Below, piece by piece: positions 43,929 to 51,616 of a DNA stretch of 64,000 bases. A model generated the notes under the pieces. It worked only from the letters and a program-made list of their open reading frames with translations, had not been told where the DNA came from and did not search any database. Position 1 is the stretch's first letter, and each line of letters begins with the position of its first letter. The translations under genes were made by a program, and so were the position numbers. Origin of the DNA: an uncultured Collinsella sp. (GTDB lineage Bacteria > Actinomycetota > Coriobacteriia > Coriobacteriales > Coriobacteriaceae); NCBI GenBank assembly GCA_900556875.1, contig USQQ01000004.1:68927-132926 (forward strand). The letters are read 5' to 3'.

Positions 43929-44614
43929 GCATCTGCATCAAAAATCAGATTCAGAATATGAATATCGTCATCGGCTGCACGGTGGGGTGTCCATATTGCT
44001 ATGCCCGTAACAATGTGAAACGTTGGCATATGATTGACGACTTCGCTGATCCTGCGTTCTTCCCGAGCAAGCTCAAGATGATGGAAAAGAAACGCCCGCA
44101 GAACTTTCTCCTTACCGGCATGAGCGATCTCTCCGGGTGGAAGCTGGAATGGCGAGACGAGGTATTTGCAAAGATCCATGAGAATCCACAGCATCAGTTC
44201 CTGTTCCTGACCAAGAGACCCGATTTGCTGGATTTAGATACCGACCTGGAAAACGCATGGTTCGGCGTTACGGTGACGAGGAAAGCGGAGCTGTGGCGTA
44301 TCGACGCCCTTCGGAAAAACGTCAAAGCAAATCACTTCTTCGTTACTTTTGAGCCGCTATTCGACGATCCCGGTACGGTCGACCTTTCCGGAATCAACTG
44401 GATCGTCGTCGGCACCATGACCGGGACGCAGAGCAGGAAGGTTCATACGGAACCGGAGTGGGCATGGTCTTTGACGGACCAGGCGCACGCGCTTGGCATT
44501 CCAATGTTTATGAAGGAAGACCTCGTCTCTGTCATAGGGGACGAAAACATGATTCAGGAATTGCCGGAAGAATTCGAAAGAGTGCTGGAGGTGCAGAGAA
44601 CATGGCGGAAGTGA
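43925..44614 (+). CDS. Radical SAM mobile pair protein A
   Basis: A 229-residue radical SAM protein, cluster motif CTVGCPYCYARN (C-x3-C-x2-C). It is followed by MDDFADPAF-like text (IDDFADPAFFPSKL), a Walker-free barrel and FVTFEPLFDDPG. It matches, from memory, the family named 'radical SAM mobile pair protein A'. The start overlaps the sirtuin fragment by four bases, and the 3' end overlaps protein B by 13 bases. Base composition is clearly lower in G+C than its neighbours, which fits recent transfer. The usual MarR-type regulator of this pair is absent. Confidence 0.85.
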   Translation: MSICIKNQIQNMNIVIGCTVGCPYCYARNNVKRWHMIDDFADPAFFPSKLKMMEKKRPQNFLLTGMSDLSGWKLEWRDEVFAKIHENPQHQFLFLTKRPDLLDLDTDLENAWFGVTVTRKAELWRIDALRKNVKANHFFVTFEPLFDDPGTVDLSGINWIVVGTMTGTQSRKVHTEPEWAWSLTDQAHALGIPMFMKEDLVSVIGDENMIQELPEEFERVLEVQRTWRK

Positions 44615-45510
44615 TCGATGGAATCCTCATCAATGAGGTGGAAGCAAAGAACATCATGACCAAGTCCAGCCTGCCGGTAGGCGGCTACTCGGTCAATCCC
44701 TATGTAGGCTGCACGCATGCCTGCAAGTATTGCTATGCCTCCTTTATGAAGCGCTTTACCGGACACAAGGAGGAATGGGGCACCTTTCTTGATGTGAAGC
44801 ATTGGCCGGAAATCAAGAATCCGAAGAAATACGCTGGACAGCGGGTGGTTATCGGTTCTGTGACGGATGGCTACAATCCACAGGAGGAGCGATTCGGGAA
44901 TACCAGGAAACTCCTGGAGCAGCTGATTAGCAGCGATGCAGATATTCTGATCTGCACAAAGTCCGATCTTGTGGTACGGGATATCGATCTGCTGAAGAGG
45001 CTTGGACGAGTGACCGTTTCATGGTCGATCAACACGCTGGATGAGAACTTCAAGAACGATATGGACTCCGCGTCGAGCATCGAGCGTCGTATCGCTGCTA
45101 TGAAGCAGGTGTATGACGAAGGTATCCGTACGGTCTGCTTCGTGTCCCCGGTATTTCCCGGCATCACGGATTTTGAGATGATTTTTGAGCGAGTAAAGGA
45201 TCGGTGCGATTTGTTTTGGCTCGAAAATCTCAATCTTCGGGGTGGTTTCAAAAAAGCGATCCTGGATTATATCGCCGAGAAACATCCCAATCTCGTACCG
45301 CTTTACGATGAGATCTATAACAAGCGCAACCGTAGCTATTTTGAAGCGCTTGAAGTAAAAGCCGAGGAAATGGCCAAGAAGTACGATTGCCCCTTTGTGG
45401 ACAACGAAATGCCTTATGGCAGAGTCCCCCAGGGGCATCCGGTGATCGTGGACTACTTCTATCACGAGGAGGTCCGAGGGTCAGATAATAGCGGAAAAAG
45501 AAATCGTTAA
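44602..45510 (+). CDS. Radical SAM mobile pair protein B
   Basis: A 302-residue radical SAM protein with cluster motif YVGCTHACKYCYASF (C-x3-C-x2-C), then VVIGSVTDGYNPQEERF and a SPL-like barrel (LWSINTLDE-like WSINTLDENFKNDM). The ATG at 44602 is preceded by GGAGG, and the longer frame upstream only reads protein A out of frame. A and B are always found together on mobile DNA. Their chemistry is not established. Confidence 0.87.
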   Translation: MAEVIDGILINEVEAKNIMTKSSLPVGGYSVNPYVGCTHACKYCYASFMKRFTGHKEEWGTFLDVKHWPEIKNPKKYAGQRVVIGSVTDGYNPQEERFGNTRKLLEQLISSDADILICTKSDLVVRDIDLLKRLGRVTVSWSINTLDENFKNDMDSASSIERRIAAMKQVYDEGIRTVCFVSPVFPGITDFEMIFERVKDRCDLFWLENLNLRGGFKKAILDYIAEKHPNLVPLYDEIYNKRNRSYFEALEVKAEEMAKKYDCPFVDNEMPYGRVPQGHPVIVDYFYHEEVRGSDNSGKRNR

Positions 45511-45737
45511 ACGGAAACCGACGACGATTCGCTCGAGCGATTAGCGTCCACGCGTGGCTTCTGCCGATTGGCGCAACGGGCGACGGATTAAGGGATCGCT
45601 CGGGCGGATGATCCCGCTGCAGTACAGGCGGTCGCTCAATTTAGCGGCATGAGCGTTTTCGCACGGAAAACCAGTATCCCCTGTGCCGAGTTTAATCGTA
45701 GCGAATACAATGGGCACTGAGCATCAATCGAAAGTAG

Positions 45738-46441
45738 TCAAGAGCCTTTTCGACGGCTTCTACCACCTCTACCCCAGCCTCGAGCAGCAATGGGCATACT
45801 ATGCGCGATACATCGACTTCATGCTGCGCGAGCCGACCTCGCAGCCCTATCTCGACCTACGGTCCCTCATCGGCCATAAGGATTACTTCATCCTGAGCAC
45901 CAATGTAGACACCCAGGTCGAGAAGACGTTTCCCACCGAGAGGATCTGCAACTATCAGGGAAGCTTCGCGCACCTTCAATGCAAGCAGCCATGCTGCGAC
46001 GAGCTCTTCGATGCGAGCCCCTACGTCGAGCGCATGCTCGCGGGCATGGCGGGGTTCGAGGTCCTCAGCGAGGATGTCCCCCGATGCCCGCATTGCGGCT
46101 GGCAGCTTGTGCCGTGGGTGCGCGACGACACGTTTCTGCAGGGTGCGGCCTGGCGCGAGAGCCTCGGACGATACGAGCGCTTTGTGTGCGAGCGCAGCGA
46201 TCGCCGCGTGCTGTTGCTGGAGCTCGGCGTGGGCGAGATGACCCCCGGCATCATCACGCTCCCGTTCTGGAGCATGACCGCGAAGCTGCCGGATGCGCAC
46301 CTTTTGAGCGTAAACATCTCGGGCGGCTCGGCTCCGCTGCAGCTTGGAAGTAAGGCGGAGGCGACCCAGGCCGATTTGGGCGCCCTGCTCTCGGCGGCGC
46401 GGACGGCGAAGGTATTTAAGCCTCCTTGCCAGTCGCTTTGA
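45738..46441 (+). pseudogene. Truncated sirtuin C (copy 2, C-terminal part)
   Basis: This is the 3' part of the sirtuin C gene, almost identical in DNA to 42261-42925, beginning at KSLFDGFYHLYP. The N-terminal 57 residues including the NAD loop are missing, and a GTG-initiated frame from 45683 runs into it fortuitously. The last residues (TAKVFKPPCQSL) are new, and the frame runs 26 bases into the 3' end of the convergent cupin gene. Confidence 0.92.
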
Positions 46442-47180
46442 GATAATCCTCATCGTTCACAGGTTCCAACCACTCGTTGGAGGCTTCCTCGCCCGGAACC
46501 TCCAACGCGAGATGTGAGAACCAGCTGTCGGGTGCGGCTCCGTGCCAGTGCTTCACCCCTGGGGCAATGTTGACCACGTCGCCAGGGTGCAGTTTCTGCG
46601 CCGGCTTACCCCATTCCTGGTAAAACCCTCGACCAGCCACGCAGATGAGAATCTGTCCGCCGCCGTTTTTGGCGTGGTGCACGTGCCAGTTGTTGCGGCA
46701 GCCGGGCTCGAACGTCACGTTGTAGACGCCAACCTGCTCGGTTGATAGAGGCGCGAGGTAGCTTTGTCCGATAAAGTACTTCGCGAATGCGTCGTTAGGG
46801 GCACCGATGGGAAAGGCCATCTCGTTTTGGTGCTCGGCTTTTGCATCAGCGGCATCGTCATCCGCCCAGACCTCCTTTGCCATGCGGAAGGCCGCCCATG
46901 CCTTGGGCCACCCCGCGTAAAACGCGGCGTGGGTAAGGATTTCTGCTATCTCCGCCCTGGTTACACCGTTATTCTTTGCGGACATCAGATGGTATTGGAA
47001 CGAGGAATCCGTCAGTCCCTGTGCCATCAGGGCCACAACCGTCACCACGCTGCGGTCTCGAAGGGAAAGCCCGTCTTCTCGACTCCACACCTCGCCGAAC
47101 AGCACGTCATCATTGAGCTGTGCGAATTTGGGGGCAAAGTCCCCCAGGGCATCTCTGCCTGCCGTCTGCTTAATTGCCAT
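46416..47180 (-). CDS. Carboxymuconolactone decarboxylase-like/cupin fusion
   Basis: A 254-residue cytoplasmic protein. Residues 20-110 are a carboxymuconolactone decarboxylase (AhpD-like) domain (DRSVVTVVALMAQG, then LTHAAFYAGWPKAW), here without the CxxC pair of AhpD. Residues 155-235 form a cupin with metal ligands in NNWHVHHAKNGGGQ and PGVKHWHG. It is divergent from a MerR regulator with a perfect dyad between them. The reaction is unknown; quinone or lactone chemistry is usual for such fusions. Confidence 0.9.
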   Translation of the reverse strand: MAIKQTAGRDALGDFAPKFAQLNDDVLFGEVWSREDGLSLRDRSVVTVVALMAQGLTDSSFQYHLMSAKNNGVTRAEIAEILTHAAFYAGWPKAWAAFRMAKEVWADDDAADAKAEHQNEMAFPIGAPNDAFAKYFIGQSYLAPLSTEQVGVYNVTFEPGCRNNWHVHHAKNGGGQILICVAGRGFYQEWGKPAQKLHPGDVVNIAPGVKHWHGAAPDSWFSHLALEVPGEEASNEWLEPVNDEDYLKATGKEA

Positions 47181-47278
47181 GATCGATCTCCCCCTGTCGA
47201 TGGTTTAGGTGCAAATCTGTTTCCGCATTACGGAACACCCTTTGCAATCCCTGTTCTAATGACGAGAATGAAGGTAAT

Positions 47279-47298
47279 ACCTAAACCTGACTTTAGGT
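47279..47298. promoter_or_regulatory. MerR-type operator
   Basis: Perfect 7-bp dyad ACCTAAA-N6-TTTAGGT in the 152-bp divergent gap between the cupin and MerR genes. Confidence 0.7.
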
Positions 47299-47332
47299 CA
47301 AGGAATGAATTCGAGATTGATTCGGAGGAACC

Positions 47333-47773
47333 ATGTACACAATCGGACAGGTGTCGGAGATGTTCGGCTTGCCCGCCTCAACGCTGCGCTATTACGACAA
47401 GCAGGGATTGTTCCCGGCATTGGAGCGGACGTCCGGCATTCGGCAATTCGGCGATACGGAACTCGAGGCGCTTCGGGTCATCGAATGCCTCAAGAAAGCG
47501 GGGATGGAGATCAAGGACATCCGTCTATTCATGGAATGGTGCGCGGAGGGTCCATCGACATACCCCAAACGCAAGGCCATGTTCGAGGAGCGGAAGGCCC
47601 ACATGGAGCTAGAGATCGCGAACATGAACCGCGCGCTGGACATGCTGAAGTACAAATGCTGGTTCTACGGGCAGCTGAATCAGGGCGAGAATGAGACTGA
47701 GCTGAGGGCCATGATTCCCGACGGTTTGCCAGAAGATATCAAAGAGGCCTACGAGAACGCTCACGCTCGGTAG
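47333..47773 (+). CDS. MerR-family regulator
   Basis: A 146-residue MerR protein: winged helix YTIGQVSEMFGLPASTLRYYDKQGLFPA, followed by a coiled dimerisation helix (FEERKAHMELEIANMNRALDML) and a tail with one Cys (YKCWFYGQ). CGGAGGAACC precedes the ATG. It probably controls the divergent CMD/cupin gene through the dyad at 47279. Confidence 0.93.
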   Translation: MYTIGQVSEMFGLPASTLRYYDKQGLFPALERTSGIRQFGDTELEALRVIECLKKAGMEIKDIRLFMEWCAEGPSTYPKRKAMFEERKAHMELEIANMNRALDMLKYKCWFYGQLNQGENETELRAMIPDGLPEDIKEAYENAHAR

Positions 47774-47857
47774 TACCAAAAACGCCCCTTTTTAAACTCA
47801 ACCATTGTTTAAGATGTCACAACTCGGACAACAAGACTGCTTGCCCCGGTACGCAAC

Positions 47858-47890
47858 GGGAGGGTCGACGCGGCTGGCATCGACCCTCCC
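47858..47890. terminator. Bidirectional terminator
   Basis: Perfect 11-bp stem GGGAGGGTCGA / TCGACCCTCCC between the convergent MerR and NAD-binding genes, followed by ATTT. Confidence 0.75.
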
Positions 47891-47910
47891 ATTTCCCAAA
47901 CGGCATAAAG

Positions 47911-48549
47911 CTACTTGCTCACAACCGAGATGCGCTGGGCGACGTGGTTACCGGACTCGATCTCATCGACCATGGCAATCGCATAGTCAGCGTACGAGAG
48001 CGTTGACTCGCCGCGGCTGTTGAGCGTGAACTCCTCGCCCGCCAAGATATACTCACCGGTGCGCTCGCCGTCAGCCTGGAAGTCAGCAGCAGGGGAAATG
48101 AAGGTCCACTTGAGGCCGTCCGTTTCGCGAAGGTGAGCAAGGATTTTGCCGGCCGCGGCGGACAGCGGCTTCCAGTCATCGGGAAAGTCCGGGCCCATAT
48201 CGACGGTGACCGTATGCTCGGGGTTGACGAACAGCGAGCCCGCGCCACCCACGATGAGCAGGCGCACATCGGTGCCGACCAGCACATCAGCCAAGTGGAT
48301 GCCCGCGTCGGTGATACCGGGGATGGTCTCGGGCGTCCAGCCGCCCACGGCGTCCACCACGGCGTCGAATCCTTCGAGGTCTTCCGTCGTGAGCTCGAGT
48401 GCGTCTTTGATGACGGAGTTCTGAGCGGCGGTCCCATTCTCGCCGCGCACGATGGCGGTCACGTCGAATCCGCGACGCACGGCTTCCTCAACGATGAGGC
48501 TGCCGGCCCTGCCGTTCGCTGCTACAACTGCGATTTTCTTGGTCATCAT
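47911..48549 (-). CDS. NAD(P)-binding Rossmann protein (NmrA/YwnB-like)
   Basis: A 212-residue atypical short-chain dehydrogenase-like protein. The cofactor loop is AVVAANGRAGSLIVEEA, and conserved features are VVDAVGGW, LLIVGGAGSLFV and WTFISPAADF. It may act as a reductase or a redox sensor. It is divergent from an HxlR regulator, a common pairing in quinone or electrophile stress responses. Two ATGs in tandem (48549, 48546) leave the start open by one residue. Confidence 0.9.
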   Translation of the reverse strand: MMTKKIAVVAANGRAGSLIVEEAVRRGFDVTAIVRGENGTAAQNSVIKDALELTTEDLEGFDAVVDAVGGWTPETIPGITDAGIHLADVLVGTDVRLLIVGGAGSLFVNPEHTVTVDMGPDFPDDWKPLSAAAGKILAHLRETDGLKWTFISPAADFQADGERTGEYILAGEEFTLNSRGESTLSYADYAIAMVDEIESGNHVAQRISVVSK

Positions 48550-48710
48550 ACTTTCCTTTCGACCTGCGGCACTCGCCGCCGCTTTCCTTGCAGCTCATAC
48601 GATACGCGTCAAAGGTATATAATGGAAAGTAGGCACATAAAGGTGCTGTAAGCACCAAAAGGAAACTAATGTAAATGACGTGCATGATTGCAGACGGAGG
48701 TTTCACGAAT

Positions 48711-49061
48711 ATGACAACACCGACTTTGGAGAACCTGCCTGCCTGCCCAGTGGAGACAACGCTTTTGCTCATCGGCAACAAGTGGCAGGTGCTCATCCTG
48801 CGCGAACTCTCGCTCAAAGGCACGATGCGCTTTAAGGAGCTGCAACGCTCGATCGGCAAGATTTCGCAGAAAGTTCTGACCAGCAACCTACGAACCATGG
48901 AGGAAACGGGGCTCGTTCATCGTGAAGCGTTCGCAGAGGTGCCCCCACGGGTGGAGTACTCGCTCACCGACCTGGGACAGACACTCAGACCCGTTCTTGA
49001 CGCAATGAGAGCTTGGGGCGAGAACTACAAGGAGCAGCTCCGCGGTGGCGGGCTTCGATAA
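48711..49061 (+). CDS. HxlR-family regulator
   Basis: A 116-residue HxlR winged-helix regulator: CPVETTLLLIGNKWQVLILRELS, then LQRSIGKISQKVLTSNLRTMEETGLV and the wing EVPPRVEYSLTDLG. The N-terminal Cys (CPVE) is the typical redox-sensing residue of the family. The start at 48711 has GGAGG; the ATG at 48675 with AAGGA is an alternative. It is divergent from the NmrA-like gene it probably controls. Confidence 0.9.
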   Translation: MTTPTLENLPACPVETTLLLIGNKWQVLILRELSLKGTMRFKELQRSIGKISQKVLTSNLRTMEETGLVHREAFAEVPPRVEYSLTDLGQTLRPVLDAMRAWGENYKEQLRGGGLR

Positions 49062-49332
49062 GTAGCTCCTACTGGTTACACGCCTACAGAAACCCCTCCG
49101 TCCTATCGCCATCACGGGAAACCCTCCTCCTTGGTTCTCGCCGCAAACGGCTTCGAGGCCGCGCTGGCGGTCCCGGCACGGCTGGAGTCGGCCCGCGCGA
49201 GCAGCGGAAAGGGATACACGCCCTTTACCAAGGTAGATTCCCTCTTTCATTTTCCGTTCCTTTCGCAGTATTCTCAATGCAGGTGCGCGGCCTGCGCGCA
49301 TGGCGCCTAGGGGGCGTCGCCGTCACATCGTT

Positions 49333-49956
49333 TCATTCGCGCCTCTCTTTAGCGTTGGCAAGACGTCGGTTCGTGCCGTTCGGGTGCACGCAGGTTTTGA
49401 TAATGCGCACCATCTCATCGATAGGCGTTTCGCAGCCGCTCCGAATCCAGTCCTGTACCACGACGGAGAGCCCATGCACATAAAAACTGATGACGAAGGC
49501 CCGCTGCTCGCTGGGATAGCCAAAGCGCTCCAACACTGGGTCGATGATGTGCTTCGCTAGGGCCTCGAATCGCTCCTGAGCTTGCAGCGTATGCCCGTTT
49601 GCGAGCATCGCGCGATAGATGGAGCAGTTGTCTTGGACGAACTCGAGGTAGGGCCTCAGATACTCGTCGGTTACGAAAACGAGCTCGTCGAGGGGAGCCG
49701 TACGGATAGCCCCGATCGTGTCTGCGGCGCTTTGTTCAAAGCGCTCGAAGAACTTGGTGTTCACATGCTCCGAACACTCCTTCACGAGGTCAGGGACACC
49801 CTGGTAGTGAAGGTAGAACGTAGAGCGCCCCACCCCTGCCTTCTTGCAAATCTCCTTAACGGTTATGAACTCCGCGCCCTTGTTCTGCAGCAAGTCGAGC
49901 AAAGCCTCGTCCATAAGCTGCGCCGTCGTAAAGTATCTGCTCTGCTGCCTGTTCAC
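49333..49956 (-). CDS. TetR-family regulator
   Basis: A 207-residue TetR protein: helix-turn-helix FITVKEICKKAGVGRSTFYLHYQG, with an all-helical sensor domain. The GTG start at 49956 has GAGAGG upstream. It follows the two-helix membrane protein on the same strand at 30 bases and may be co-transcribed with it. Not closely related to the two sirtuin-locus TetR proteins. Confidence 0.9.
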   Translation of the reverse strand: MNRQQSRYFTTAQLMDEALLDLLQNKGAEFITVKEICKKAGVGRSTFYLHYQGVPDLVKECSEHVNTKFFERFEQSAADTIGAIRTAPLDELVFVTDEYLRPYLEFVQDNCSIYRAMLANGHTLQAQERFEALAKHIIDPVLERFGYPSEQRAFVISFYVHGLSVVVQDWIRSGCETPIDEMVRIIKTCVHPNGTNRRLANAKERRE

Positions 49957-49985
49957 CCAAGCCTGCCTCTCCCTGATGCCAAAAG

Positions 49986-50339
49986 CTATTCGCCGGCAAT
50001 TTCCTTGGCAAGCTCCATTATCTCAAAGGCGTATTTCTTCTTAGAGGTTTCCAGAATCCAGCGATACAGGACAAGGTTCACGCTTGCGCCTGCGATACCC
50101 AAGATACCAAGGACGATTCCGAGCACAAACAACGTGCCCTCGCCAGGTCCCAGCACACCCATGGTCAGGCACATGCCCACACCCAACAACAGCGAGGAAG
50201 CGATGCCAAAGCTGTAGGCGAAGACGTTCGCAGGGCGCTTTGCTTTGGCATCGAGCTTCTTGAGCGCGGTGAGCTTGGAGGCGCTTTTGGGCGCGTATTG
50301 CTTGGCGATCGATTCCGCGCAGATCTTGTCGGTGTCCAT
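49986..50339 (-). CDS. Small two-helix membrane protein
   Basis: A 117-residue protein with a soluble N-terminus (MDTDKICAESIAKQYAPK) and two membrane segments at about 40-60 and 68-95 (GTLFVLGIVLGILGIAGASVNLV). It ends in a basic/acidic helix (ETSKKKYAFEIMELAKEIAG). The ATG at 50339 has AAGGAAG upstream; the longer frame to 50486 is not supported. Similar small proteins often sit next to TetR genes in clostridia and Coriobacteriia. Function unknown. Confidence 0.8.
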   Translation of the reverse strand: MDTDKICAESIAKQYAPKSASKLTALKKLDAKAKRPANVFAYSFGIASSLLLGVGMCLTMGVLGPGEGTLFVLGIVLGILGIAGASVNLVLYRWILETSKKKYAFEIMELAKEIAGE

Positions 50340-50756
50340 GTTTTCTTCCTTTTCTCTATGGCTTGTTCGACAACCCAAGAATAGGAAGAACGTGCAGGCG
50401 ATTGAAGAACACAAACGGGACGTTGTGTCCATGTTCGGCTCGGGCCGGTACTGAACGGTCTCTCGCAGAGCGCGTCGGTTGTTCATTGCGAGTCGCCGAT
50501 GGGACTTTCAGATGATGAATCGGCCCGATCTGAATTCTGGCTTGAAGTGGGGTGATTCGACGGATTCCCAAAGTGCGCCTTGGTATACCTCCGGGATTCT
50601 TTGGCCTCGATGACCTTTCCAACCGCACTTCCAAGTCATCGCGGCGTGCTCGTTAGATCCTTCGGCCGCTCCGCCTGCATTTGGCGTGGCGACTGGGGAG
50701 GAGGTTGCGTCGACGAATATGCTCAGGTCTCGTCCCAATAAAATTCCGCTAGATAG
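50340..50756. other. Gene-free stretch before the IS200-like element
   Basis: Four hundred bases with only short unsupported frames on both strands and no family resemblance. It probably contains the promoter for the leftward membrane-protein/TetR pair and DNA flanking the insertion. Confidence 0.5.
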
Positions 50757-51440
50757 AATCAGAACCACCCTTAAAAAGGGTGGTTTGCCCTTAGGGTATA
50801 ACCCACGGGCCCCGGGCTCGCGTCTAAAGGCGCGGGCCCGGACTTCGTCCAGGCCTAGTGCATCTTGACCCGTGGCGCGCCGGTCGAACCGGCGGCATCA
50901 CCCCCTCTTGAAGGGGTCCCCGTACTCCTTCACGCTCAGCTTGTCCAGCGCGATGTCGTGGGACTCCTGCTCCCTGATGTACTTGGCGATCGTCGCCTCG
51001 TCCGGGCCGACGGTGGACACGTAGTGGCCCTCCGCCCAGAACTTCCTGTTGCCGAACTTGTACTTGAGGTTGGCGTGCCTGTCGAATACCATCAGCGAGC
51101 TCTTCCCCCTCAGGTAGCCCATCACGCTCGCGACGCTGTACTTCGGCGGTATCGCCAGCAGCACGTGCACGTGGTCGGGCATCAGGTGCCCCTCGATTAT
51201 CTCGATCCCCTTGTACTCGCACAGCTTCCTGAGGATCTCCCCTATGTCGCCCCTGATTTGGTTGTAGATCACTTTGCGCCTATACTTCGGCGTGAACACG
51301 ATGTGGTACTTGCACATCCACTTCGTGTGGGAAAGGCCGTAGGCCTTCTGGGCCATGGCGACCACCCCTTCGACTCGAATTCTTTACGGCCTGAACAATC
51401 GTCAATATCGGTCGGAGGGGTGGCTTTGTAAAGCCCCTGG
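50757..51440 (-). mobile_element. IS200/IS605-type insertion sequence
   Basis: A single Y1 transposase gene lies between two terminal hairpin regions. The left end has AACCACCCTT / AAGGGTGGTT (50762-50784). The right end has a GGGGTGGCTTT...AAAGCCCC stem (about 51418-51440). As expected for this family there are no inverted terminal repeats or target duplication. The boundaries are estimates. Confidence 0.8.
50898..51356 (-). CDS. tnpA: IS200/IS605 TnpA (Y1 HUH) transposase
   Basis: A 152-residue single-strand transposase: HUH metal motif in MPDHVHVLLAIPPKYS, catalytic tyrosine in IAKYIREQESHD, and the family start KWMCKYHIVFTPKYRRKV. The ATG at 51356 is eight bases after AAGGGG. Full-length, so the element could be active. 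Confidence 0.92.
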   Translation of the reverse strand: MAQKAYGLSHTKWMCKYHIVFTPKYRRKVIYNQIRGDIGEILRKLCEYKGIEIIEGHLMPDHVHVLLAIPPKYSVASVMGYLRGKSSLMVFDRHANLKYKFGNRKFWAEGHYVSTVGPDEATIAKYIREQESHDIALDKLSVKEYGDPFKRG

Positions 51441-51616
51441 TACGCTACTGTTGCCAGCGTGGCTTAGCGGACTGGCGAATCCCGCCCCGTGCGCGTCATC
51501 ATCCAATCAAATGCCCTGGCAAGCAGCAGCACCGCCAATCACGCTACGTTCTTACGGTGCCCTCTGCGATAATATTAGCGAATTGTGTTTTCACCTCGCA
51601 GCTACGGAGACATTAG

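Noticed and set aside
40000..47000. Macrodomain or lipoyl-carrier genes expected beside class M sirtuins
   Set aside because: No such gene is present near the sirtuin operon, so it is not a standard SirTM locus.
50508..50768. 86-codon frame on the - strand beside the IS element
   Set aside because: No family resemblance and weak start; could be an old remnant but cannot be supported.
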